A stretch of 47,154 bases of DNA from Fusobacterium sp. SYSU M8D902. GTDB taxonomy: Bacteria > Fusobacteriota > Fusobacteriia > Fusobacteriales > Fusobacteriaceae. The DNA lies in contig NZ_JBEFNA010000018.1 in assembly GCF_040199715.1 (NCBI RefSeq), forward strand, positions 1-47,154, given 5' to 3'. The notes under the pieces are model-generated. The model saw nothing but the letters and a program-made list of their open reading frames with translations, searched no databases and was not told the DNA's origin. Made by a program: the position numbers and the translations under genes. Below are positions 40,286 to 47,154 of this stretch, piece after piece; the first letter of the stretch is position 1; every line of letters starts with the position of its first letter.

Positions 40286-41310
40286 TGAAAAGAATTTTAA
40301 AGAGCAATTTACCAGAGCTATGGGAAAGTATCAGTAACAACTTTGATTTATTTCTTCCAATGGAACAAGGAACTTTAATTAATTTTGGAGCATATGAAAC
40401 AGATAAAAATATAAGGTTAGATATTTTGAAAACAAATTCATCTGTTAAAGAGTTTGTCTTTCCACAAACTGAAACTTATCTAAAATTTAAACTTAATAAG
40501 AAAAAGCTTGAGCTTACACCAGTAGCTGTAGAAGATAGAGAGTATGTCTTATTTGGAGTAAGAAATTGCGATGCAGCAAGTTTTAAAGTTATGGATAATA
40601 TCTTTTTAAGACAACCAGTAGATACTTACTATAAAGCTCACAGGGATAGAGGAATAATAGTTACTTTGGCTTGTAACAATCCTGAAGAGACTTGCTTTTG
40701 TTCAGCTTTTGGAATAGATGCATCTGAAGCCTCTCCACTTGCAGATATTGCTACTTGGGAGAAAGGAGATTACCTCTATTTAGATGCTAAAAGTGAAAAG
40801 GGAGAAAAACTATTAAACTCTGTAGCTATCCTTTTAGAAGATGGGGAGAGTTCAGAACTTGTAGAGTTAAAAAGAGAGATAAAAATCAAATTGGAAAATC
40901 TTTCATTAAGAAAGTTAGATCCTAAAAAAATAACAAAGACACAACAAGATATTTTTGAAATGGAAGATTTTTGGGAAGAATTAAGTAAAAAATGTTTAGC
41001 TTGTGGATCATGTACTTTTGTCTGTCCTACTTGTCACTGTTATGATGTAAAAGATTATGATGGTGGAAATAGTGGTGAGAGATATAGATGTTGGGACTCT
41101 TGTATGATTTCAGATTTCACACGTATGGCACATGGAAATCCAAGAACTTCTCAACTTCAAAGAGTAAGACAAAGATTTATGCATAAACTAGTGTATTATC
41201 CTAAAAATCATGATGGATTATACTCTTGTGTAGGGTGTGGAAGATGTATAGAAAAGTGTCCTGTAGGATTAAACATAGTAAGAGTAATTAAGAGATTGGG
41301 GGAGGAATAA
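40285..41310 (+). CDS. FlxB-like 4Fe-4S protein (sulfhydrogenase/AsrA type)
   Basis: A 341-residue iron-sulfur protein related to sulfhydrogenase beta (HydB) and AsrA. Signatures: VLFGVRNCDAASFKVMDNIFL (two pieces, about 90-110), TLACNNPEETCFCSAFG, CLACGSCTFVCPTCHCYDV (about 238-256) and CVGCGRCIEKCPVGLN (about 316-331). It carries electrons from the FAD/NAD subunit encoded next toward MvhD-HdrA. ATG overlaps the previous stop in a TAATG junction with AAAGGAGGG upstream. FlxB is the positional match. Confidence 0.82.
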   Translation: MKRILKSNLPELWESISNNFDLFLPMEQGTLINFGAYETDKNIRLDILKTNSSVKEFVFPQTETYLKFKLNKKKLELTPVAVEDREYVLFGVRNCDAASFKVMDNIFLRQPVDTYYKAHRDRGIIVTLACNNPEETCFCSAFGIDASEASPLADIATWEKGDYLYLDAKSEKGEKLLNSVAILLEDGESSELVELKREIKIKLENLSLRKLDPKKITKTQQDIFEMEDFWEELSKKCLACGSCTFVCPTCHCYDVKDYDGGNSGERYRCWDSCMISDFTRMAHGNPRTSQLQRVRQRFMHKLVYYPKNHDGLYSCVGCGRCIEKCPVGLNIVRVIKRLGEE

Positions 41311-41311
41311 G

Positions 41312-42169
41312 ATGAGCTGTAATTGTGGTTGCCATGATCATGATAATGATCCTTTAATGCCCAAAGTGGCAGTTATAACTAATATTAGAAAAGATACTCC
41401 TGATGTTACAACATTCAGAATAGAGAGTCTAGAAGGAGGAAAACCCTTTGATTTTATGCCTGGACAGTGTGCTATGATCTCAGTTCCACCTATTGGTGAA
41501 GCTATATTTTCTATAACTTCCTCTCCTACAGTAAAAGAGTATATAGAGTGCAGTATAAAAAAATGTGGAATAGTAACTGATTATATTCACCAACTTGAAG
41601 AGGGATCAGAGATAGGTATAAGAGGTCCTTATGGAAATAATTTCCCTGTGGAAGAGTCTGCTTTAAAGGGAAAGGATCTTCTTTTTATAGCTGGAGGTAT
41701 AGGACTTGCTCCACTTCGTTCTGTAATTAATTATGTGATGGATAATCGTGAAAACTATGGGAAAGTTGATATAGTATATGGTTCTCGTACTCCTGATGAT
41801 TTAGTACATCAAAATGATATCTTCAATGTATGGCCAACTCAAAAAGATACAAAGGTTCATCTCACTGTAGATAGAGAGTTTGAAGGTTGGAATGGACATG
41901 TTGGGTTTGTTCCAAACTATGTGAAAGAGCTAGGATTAGATAATAATAAAGTGGCTCTAGTATGTGGCCCTCCTATTATGATAAAATTTGTATTACAAGG
42001 TTTAGAGGAGATTGGTTTTAAAAAGGAGCAGGTATTCACAACACTTGAATTAAAAATGAAGTGTGGAGTAGGGAAGTGCGGACGTTGTAATATTGGTGAT
42101 AAATATGTTTGTAAAGATGGACCAGTATTTAGATGTGATGAGATTCAAGAGCTTCCAAACGAATATTAA
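41312..42169 (+). CDS. FlxA-like FAD/NAD(P)H-binding reductase subunit
   Basis: A 285-residue ferredoxin-NADP reductase-family protein (HydG/AsrB/FlxA type). An N-terminal CNCGCHDHD tag precedes the FAD barrel (about 16-105: MPGQCAMISVPP, IFSITSSPTV, GIRGPYGNNF); the NAD domain has IAGGIGLAPLRSVI (about 128-141), VYGSRTPDDLV and ALVCGPPIM; the C terminus binds a [2Fe-2S] cluster through MKCGVGKCGRCNIGDKYVCKDGP. It most likely oxidises NADH and feeds the complex. GGGGGAGG precedes the ATG, two bases after the previous stop. Confidence 0.88.
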   Translation: MSCNCGCHDHDNDPLMPKVAVITNIRKDTPDVTTFRIESLEGGKPFDFMPGQCAMISVPPIGEAIFSITSSPTVKEYIECSIKKCGIVTDYIHQLEEGSEIGIRGPYGNNFPVEESALKGKDLLFIAGGIGLAPLRSVINYVMDNRENYGKVDIVYGSRTPDDLVHQNDIFNVWPTQKDTKVHLTVDREFEGWNGHVGFVPNYVKELGLDNNKVALVCGPPIMIKFVLQGLEEIGFKKEQVFTTLELKMKCGVGKCGRCNIGDKYVCKDGPVFRCDEIQELPNEY

Positions 42170-42191
42170 TTAAAATAGTAAGGAGAGAGAA

Positions 42192-42872
42192 ATGACTGAA
42201 AAACAAATGGTTGATGTATTTATATTAGGAAAAAAATATTCTGTTCCTTCAACACTTACAATAATGGATGCAATGGAATATGCTGGATACCAACTTATAA
42301 GAGGTTGTGGATGTAGATCAGGTTTCTGTGGAGCTTGTGCTACTGTATATAGAACAAAGGGAGATAATGAATTAAAAGTAGTCCTTGCTTGTCAAAGTAA
42401 AGTTGAAGATGGAATGTATCTTACTCAAATACCATTTTTCCCTGGAAAGAAAGCAGTGTATGATATGGAAAAAATTGAACCTACAGCTGAGACAATGGGA
42501 GAGATGTATCCAGAACTATATAAGTGTATAGGTTGTAACTCATGTACCAAAGGGTGTTCACAAGGATTAAATGTAATGCAGTATATTGCTTATGCCCAAA
42601 GAGGAGAGTTTGAAAAATGTGCTGAAGAATCTTTTGATTGTGTAGGTTGTGGTATCTGTGCTACAAGATGCCCTGCTGGAATTACTCATTTTAATGTAGG
42701 TTTATTAGCTCGTCGTATTACAGGAAAATATATCGCTCCCAAAAGTGAACATTTAGATATAAGAGTTCAAGAGATTGAAGAGGGAAGAATGGCTGCAGAA
42801 CTTGATGAGTTAATGAGTAAAAGTATTGATGAACTTAAAGACTTATATAATCATAGAGATATAACTAAATAA
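42192..42872 (+). CDS. 2Fe-2S/2[4Fe-4S] protein, TfrB/SdhB-like
   Basis: A 226-residue iron-sulfur protein. The N-terminal domain (about 1-90) is a [2Fe-2S] ferredoxin with RGCGCRSGFCGACATVY (about 37-53) and ACQSK; the C-terminal domain has two [4Fe-4S] motifs, CIGCNSCTKGCSQG (about 112-125) and CVGCGICATRCPAG (about 149-162). The order 2Fe-2S then dicluster resembles fumarate reductase FrdB and the front of methanogen TfrB, but without the CCG domains of TfrB; here HdrB could supply that part. Next to the flavoprotein gene, so it is the probable electron feeder for it. AAGGAGAG precedes the ATG. Confidence 0.8.
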   Translation: MTEKQMVDVFILGKKYSVPSTLTIMDAMEYAGYQLIRGCGCRSGFCGACATVYRTKGDNELKVVLACQSKVEDGMYLTQIPFFPGKKAVYDMEKIEPTAETMGEMYPELYKCIGCNSCTKGCSQGLNVMQYIAYAQRGEFEKCAEESFDCVGCGICATRCPAGITHFNVGLLARRITGKYIAPKSEHLDIRVQEIEEGRMAAELDELMSKSIDELKDLYNHRDITK

Positions 42873-42896
42873 AATGTATAAATTGGAGGTTTGTTG

Positions 42897-44501
42897 ATGT
42901 ATACAGCAGAAATGAGAGAACTTATAAAGAAAGTTGAAGCAACTCGTTCAAAAAGACTTGGACATGATTTTCCTAGATTATCTCCTGAAGCAAAACTAGA
43001 AATATTAAAGAAAAATCACCCAGACTATATTGAAAGTGGCTTTAGAACAATAAATTTAGGAGTGAATAAAGGTGAAAAAGTCCCTTTGGAATTGGCAAAT
43101 TTAATAGAAGCTAAGAGTAGAATTGAGATGGACAAGATCAACCTCGAAAAAATTGATCATGATGTTGATGTCCTGATTGTTGGAGCTGGTGGAGCTGGTG
43201 CTTCTGCTGCAATAGAAGCAGTTAAAACAGGGGCAAAAGTAATGATAGCTACTAAACTTCGTTTTGGTGATGCCAATACAATGATGGCAGAAGGTGGAAT
43301 ACAAGCTGCGGATAAAGCAGACGACTCTCCAGCAAAACATTACCTTGATGTAATGGGTGGAGGACACTTTACAAATGTTCCAGAACTAGTTAAGGCACTT
43401 GTTCAAGATGCACCTGAAGCAATTAAATGGTTAAATGATTTTGGAGTGATGTTTGATAAAGAGGAAGATGGAACTATGCTCACTAACCATGGTGGTGGTA
43501 CTTCAAGAAAGAGAATGCATGCAGCTGCTGACTATAGTGGAGCTGAAATAATGCGTGTCCTTAGAGATGAAGTTAGAAACTTAGGAGTAGAAGTTGTTGA
43601 ATTTTCTCCAGTAGTTGAGCTTATTAAGGATTTAGATGGAAAGGTAGCAGGTGCTATTTTATTCAATTTAGAAACAGAGGAGTACTCAGTAGTAAAAGCT
43701 AAAACTGTTATACTTACAACAGGTGGAGCTGGAAGATTACATTATCAAGGTTTTCCTACATCAAATCACTATGGAGCTACTGCAGATGGTCTTGTATTAG
43801 GATATAGAGTTGGAGCTGAACTTGCTTTTGCTGACACAATACAATATCACCCTACAGGTGTTGCCTTCCCTTCACAAATATTTGGAGCTCTTGTTACTGA
43901 AAAAGTAAGAGGTCTAGGAGCTACTCCACTAAATATTGATGGAGAACAGTTTGTATATCATCTTGAAACAAGAGATATTGAAGCTTCAGCTATAATAAAT
44001 GAATGTAAAGTAAATAAAAAAGGAATAAATACTCCTACTGGTGAAGTTGGAGTCTGGCTTGATACTCCATTGATTGATATAATACATGGAGAAGGAACAT
44101 TGGAAAAAAGACTTCCTGCAATGTATAGAATGTTCAAAAAGTTTGGTATAGATATGACTAAAGAGCCTATCTTAATCTATCCAACTCTTCACTATCAAAA
44201 TGGAGGACTTTTAATCAATGAGTTTGGAGAGACAAAAATAGAAAATCTATATGTTGCTGGAGAGTGTGCTGGTGGTATACATGGTAGAAATAGATTAATG
44301 GGTAACTCTCTATTAGATATAATAGTATTTGGTCGTAGAGCTGGTAAAAATGCTGGAAAAAGAAGTAAGAGTGTGGTAATAAAAGATTTAACTCTTGGAC
44401 ATGTGGCTGACTATCACAAGGAGTTAATTAAAAATGGTATCGAAACTGACAGAGTTTCTCCACTTTTACTACCTCGTTATAGACACGGAGCAGATAAATA
44501 A
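42897..44501 (+). CDS. Fumarate-reductase-type flavoprotein (FrdA/TfrA/NadB family)
   Basis: A 534-residue FAD enzyme. About 80 unassigned residues precede the FAD site VDVLIVGAGGAGASAAIEA (about 83-101). Active-site blocks of the succinate dehydrogenase/fumarate reductase family are kept: NHGGGTSRKRMHAAADYSG, QYHPTGVAFPSQ, TEKVRGLGATPLN (Glu and Arg retained), ETRDIEAS (Arg), PTLHYQNGGL (His) and HGRNRLMGNSLLDIIVFGRRAG (Arg). It should reduce an activated C=C bond, with fumarate or a related unsaturated acid as acceptor; L-aspartate oxidase-like activity is an alternative. No heme or membrane anchor subunit is adjacent, so the enzyme is probably soluble. ATG at 42897 behind GGAGG. Confidence 0.82.
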   Translation: MYTAEMRELIKKVEATRSKRLGHDFPRLSPEAKLEILKKNHPDYIESGFRTINLGVNKGEKVPLELANLIEAKSRIEMDKINLEKIDHDVDVLIVGAGGAGASAAIEAVKTGAKVMIATKLRFGDANTMMAEGGIQAADKADDSPAKHYLDVMGGGHFTNVPELVKALVQDAPEAIKWLNDFGVMFDKEEDGTMLTNHGGGTSRKRMHAAADYSGAEIMRVLRDEVRNLGVEVVEFSPVVELIKDLDGKVAGAILFNLETEEYSVVKAKTVILTTGGAGRLHYQGFPTSNHYGATADGLVLGYRVGAELAFADTIQYHPTGVAFPSQIFGALVTEKVRGLGATPLNIDGEQFVYHLETRDIEASAIINECKVNKKGINTPTGEVGVWLDTPLIDIIHGEGTLEKRLPAMYRMFKKFGIDMTKEPILIYPTLHYQNGGLLINEFGETKIENLYVAGECAGGIHGRNRLMGNSLLDIIVFGRRAGKNAGKRSKSVVIKDLTLGHVADYHKELIKNGIETDRVSPLLLPRYRHGADK

Positions 44502-44558
44502 TTTTAATACCATAAATTTTTAAATTAACTATAACTATATTATCTAAGGGGGAATAGA

Positions 44559-45914
44559 ATGAATTTTATTGTGGCAATTTTAATTATTTTAATTGTAGGA
44601 TATTTAATTGTTAAAAAATACCATGCTCAAGGAGTTTTAATCTTAGGTGGAGCAGCTCTACTTCTTGGGGGTATAATCTTGAATGATACCCCTGTGATGG
44701 CTAAAAGTGCTACTGGATCCCTATATTTAGATATTTTTGCTCAATTGAGTAAAAACTTTATAAAAACTTCTGGTAGTCTTGGTTTAGCTATAATGATTGT
44801 ATCAGCTTTTGCTAAGTATATGGATCATATTGGAGCTAGTAATGCTCTAGTAAAAGTTTCTATTAAGCCTTTACAAAAATTGAACTCACCATACATAGTT
44901 TTAGCTCTATCATACATAGTTGGACAGATATTAAATGTCTTTATCCCAAGTGCTTCAGGATTAGGTGTATTATTGATGGTAACTGTATATCCTATCCTTG
45001 TATCATTAGGGGTATCTCCACTATCAGCCACTGCAGTTATAGGGACTGCTGCTTGTTTAGATCTAGGACCTGCTTCTGGAAATGCTGTCCTTGCTTCAAA
45101 AACTGCCGAAATGGATGCAGCTCTTTATTTTGCTAACTATCAGATACCTGTTGCACTAATAACAATAGTTGTTATTACAGTTTTACACTATCTTGTAAAT
45201 AAAAAAATGGATAGTAGTTTAGAGATATCAAAAGATGATGCAAAAGTTGAAAATCAAGGGAGTGAAAAAGTGGTTCCTAAATTCTATGCACTTCTTCCTA
45301 TAATTCCACTTTTGATAATACTTACATTCAGCCCACTAACTGGAAGTACTATTAAAATAGGTGTTATAGAAGCTATGTTTATGAGTATAACTTTGAGTAT
45401 GATAATTGAGGGTATTAGAAGAAAAGCTTTTAAATCTACACTTGCTGAACTTAAAATTATTTTTACTTCAATGGGAAATCAATTTGCAAATGTAATTACT
45501 CTTATTGTAGCAGGAGAATTCTTTGCCTTAGGATTGACTAAAATAGGAGTTATCAATGCCCTTATAGAATCTACTAAATCAGCTGGATTGGGAGCACAAC
45601 CAATGATATTAGTTATGACAGCTATAATAGTTGTCTCATCTATCTTAATGGGTTCTGGAAATGCTCCATTCTTTGCCTTTGCTGCTCTTGCTCCAGCTGT
45701 AGCTAACTCTGTTGGTTTAAATCCAATTATTATGCTTATGCCTATGCAATTATCAGCTGGAATAGCTAGAAGTGTATCTCCAATTACAGCAGTAATTGTT
45801 GCTGTAGCTGGAATCTCTGGTGTTTCTCCATTTGATGTCGTAAAAAGGACTGCTATTCCTATGTTAGGTGGATTAATAACTGTCTTACTTTCAAATATGA
45901 TATTTTTCGGATAA
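44559..45914 (+). CDS. DcuC-family C4-dicarboxylate transporter
   Basis: A 451-residue inner-membrane protein with about 12-14 helices, of the DcuC (anaerobic C4-dicarboxylate) family. Recognised by FIKTSGSLGLAIMIVSAFAKYMDHIGAS (about 68-95), SYIVGQILNVFIPSASGLGVLLMVTVYPIL, GTAACLDLGPASGNAVLASK and the C-terminal ILMGSGNAPFFAFAALAPAVA with GIARSVSPITAVIVAVAGISG. It may import the acid reduced by the upstream flavoprotein, or exchange it for the product, as DcuC does with fumarate/succinate. GGGGG precedes the ATG. Related clades carry other acids, so the substrate is not fixed. Confidence 0.82.
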   Translation: MNFIVAILIILIVGYLIVKKYHAQGVLILGGAALLLGGIILNDTPVMAKSATGSLYLDIFAQLSKNFIKTSGSLGLAIMIVSAFAKYMDHIGASNALVKVSIKPLQKLNSPYIVLALSYIVGQILNVFIPSASGLGVLLMVTVYPILVSLGVSPLSATAVIGTAACLDLGPASGNAVLASKTAEMDAALYFANYQIPVALITIVVITVLHYLVNKKMDSSLEISKDDAKVENQGSEKVVPKFYALLPIIPLLIILTFSPLTGSTIKIGVIEAMFMSITLSMIIEGIRRKAFKSTLAELKIIFTSMGNQFANVITLIVAGEFFALGLTKIGVINALIESTKSAGLGAQPMILVMTAIIVVSSILMGSGNAPFFAFAALAPAVANSVGLNPIIMLMPMQLSAGIARSVSPITAVIVAVAGISGVSPFDVVKRTAIPMLGGLITVLLSNMIFFG

Positions 45915-45932
45915 TATTAAGGGGGAAAATCT

Positions 45933-47048
45933 ATGGATATGCAAAAATTTTTAAAAGATTTGGAAAGATTGGTAAATATTGATTGTGGAAGCAACGTTGC
46001 TGAGGGTGTACAGGAAGTTACTGAGATATTTAAAAAAGAGTTAGAAAAAGATTGGTTAGTTAAAATCTATCCTCAAAATGATGGAAAAAATCCTGTATTA
46101 GTTGCTAAAAATAGAGATTCTGAGGATATAGATCTAATGTTTTTAGGTCACAATGACACTGTTTTTCCAAAAGGTACTGTTCCAGCTTGGTCATATAAAC
46201 TAGAGGGAGATATAGCTACTGGTGCAGGTGTATATGATATGAAATCTGGTGTACTATCAATGGTTGAAGTTGCTAAAGCCTTTAAAGATGAAGATATAAC
46301 AATAGCTCTTGTTATGAATACTGATGAAGAGATTAGTTCAATTCACTCAAGACCAGTTATAGAAGAAATTGGAGCAAAGGCTAAATATGCTATGGTATTT
46401 GAACCTGCTCGTAAGAATGGAAATGCTGTTATCGAAAGAAAAGGGCTTGTTAAATACCAAGTGGAATTCTTTGGTAAATCCTCTCACGCTGGTAACTATC
46501 CACAAGAGGGAATCAATGCAATAGTTGAAGCTGCTCACTGGGTTGAAGAGATCTCTAAACTACATAATTGGGAGATTAAAAACTCTTTAAATGTCGGATT
46601 AATTGAAGGTGGATCTGGAGTTAATATCGTTCCTGACTATGCTTCTATAAAATTTGAGGGAAGATCTCATCAAGTTGAGTTTTTTGAAACTATAAGAAAA
46701 ACTATGAAGAATTTAGAGAATAATCCAAAAGTATCTGGAATCAAAGTAAAGATTACAGAGATTGGATATAGACCTCCATTAGTTCTTAATACTAAATCTG
46801 CTCTTCTTCGTGAGCTATTTGATGAAAGTAAAAAAGAGATGGGAATAGAATATAACTGGGAAGTTGCTGGTGGATGTTCTGACGGAAATTTTTTAGGAGT
46901 ATTAGGAGTAGGAGTTGTTGATGCTGTAGGTCCTGTTGGTGGAGATGCCCACAGTAGAAATGAGTATCTTGATATATCTACAGTTGAAGAGAGAATAAAA
47001 CTTGCTAAAAATGTTATTCAAAAAATGATTGATAGAAAAATAATTTAA
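45933..47048 (+). CDS. M20-family metallopeptidase (carboxypeptidase G2 type)
   Basis: A 371-residue zinc peptidase resembling glutamate carboxypeptidase G2. Zinc ligands and catalytic residues appear in order: MFLGHNDTVFPKGT (HxD, about 69-82), GVYDMKSG (bridging Asp), NTDEEISS (catalytic Glu pair), FEPARKNG, then GGCSDGNFLG and DAHSRNEYLD near the end. The lid domain spans about 175-290. It removes a C-terminal amino acid (often glutamate) from a folate- or N-acyl-type conjugate. Last gene of the hdr-flx operon; it may release the acid or amino acid handled by the DcuC-type carrier and reductase (inference). GGGGG precedes the ATG. Confidence 0.87.
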   Translation: MDMQKFLKDLERLVNIDCGSNVAEGVQEVTEIFKKELEKDWLVKIYPQNDGKNPVLVAKNRDSEDIDLMFLGHNDTVFPKGTVPAWSYKLEGDIATGAGVYDMKSGVLSMVEVAKAFKDEDITIALVMNTDEEISSIHSRPVIEEIGAKAKYAMVFEPARKNGNAVIERKGLVKYQVEFFGKSSHAGNYPQEGINAIVEAAHWVEEISKLHNWEIKNSLNVGLIEGGSGVNIVPDYASIKFEGRSHQVEFFETIRKTMKNLENNPKVSGIKVKITEIGYRPPLVLNTKSALLRELFDESKKEMGIEYNWEVAGGCSDGNFLGVLGVGVVDAVGPVGGDAHSRNEYLDISTVEERIKLAKNVIQKMIDRKII

Positions 47049-47080
47049 GAGTACTCACTCAGTTATAAATAAAAATTAAA

Positions 47081-47133
47081 GGGGCTGTTGCAAACTGATG
47101 ATTTTTAAATATCAGTTGCAACGCCTTTTTCTT
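47081..47133 (+). terminator. Terminator of the hdr-flx operon
   Basis: GGC(T)GTTGCAA(A)CTGAT pairs with ATCAGTTGCAACGCC over an A/T loop, with two single-base bulges, then five T. The GGGGCTGTTGCAAA start also resembles insertion-sequence ends, so an IS-derived origin is possible. Confidence 0.75.
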
Positions 47134-47154
47134 TTTTTGCAAAAAAAATAGAAA

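Overview
The window is AT-rich, densely packed bacterial DNA with strong GGAGG-type ribosome sites and an anaerobic gene set: no oxygen-dependent enzymes are visible, and there is Etf-linked lactate oxidation, Hdr/Flx iron-sulfur electron transfer, PTS sugar uptake and MATE export. Codon use, the mix of Gram-negative (CreD, signal peptides of periplasmic proteins) and clostridial-type genes, and the protein families point to Fusobacterium or a close relative (inference). No rRNA, tRNA, CRISPR array or complete insertion sequence was seen.

Layout. (1) 367-9673, minus strand: a DIP1984-family gene, then a run of immunity-type genes with no recognisable toxin: ankyrin, MORN/YwqK, CbrC, DUF2262, two unidentified small proteins, DUF1963, DUF4253, a large SUKH + DUF6630-like + DUF4241 fusion, and DUF4274, with decayed gene pieces between them. 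Imm17 lies further on at 12134-12406. Two related hairpin elements (about 8834-8903 and 12441-12510) precede two of these genes. (2) 9702-13008, minus: ferredoxin-nitroreductase, CreD, small membrane proteins, a secreted DUF2147 protein. (3) 13313-19307, minus: a lactate operon, lctP - lctD - acyl-CoA dehydrogenase - etfB - etfA, with a FadR/LldR-type GntR regulator upstream (19728-20405) and two matching palindromic operators between them. (4) 20576-22385, plus: promoter, FMN riboswitch, terminator, FGGY sugar kinase, an unusual pairing. (5) 22392-25543, plus: promoter, M-box Mg2+ riboswitch, terminator, a 24-codon leader ORF with its own terminator hairpin, and the Mg2+ P-type ATPase; then an RHH-WYL regulator. 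(6) 26549-30344, minus: MATE exporter, HflX with a RadC/JAB-like N-terminal region, MarR regulator. (7) 30455-33336, plus: PTS EIICB and a secreted alpha/beta hydrolase. (8) 33398-35443: divergent M20D amidohydrolase and GntR/FCD regulator. (9) 35614-47048, plus: one long operon, hdrB-hdrC-hdrA-mvhD(flxD)-flxC-flxB-flxA, a 2Fe-2S/4Fe-4S protein, a fumarate-reductase-type flavoprotein, a DcuC-type transporter and an M20 carboxypeptidase.

How it fits together. Region 9 looks like a soluble NADH-oxidising Hdr-Flx electron-bifurcating complex whose electrons leave through a TfrAB/FrdAB-like reductase on an imported acid; the flanking M20 hydrolases and GntR regulator may belong to the same pathway. 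Region 3 couples lactate oxidation to Etf and an acyl-CoA dehydrogenase. The best candidates for something undescribed are the Hdr-Flx-reductase cluster, the FMN riboswitch in front of a sugar kinase, the two-tier Mg2+ leader, and the covarying hairpin repeat in the immunity locus. All family assignments are from reading motifs; no database search was run.
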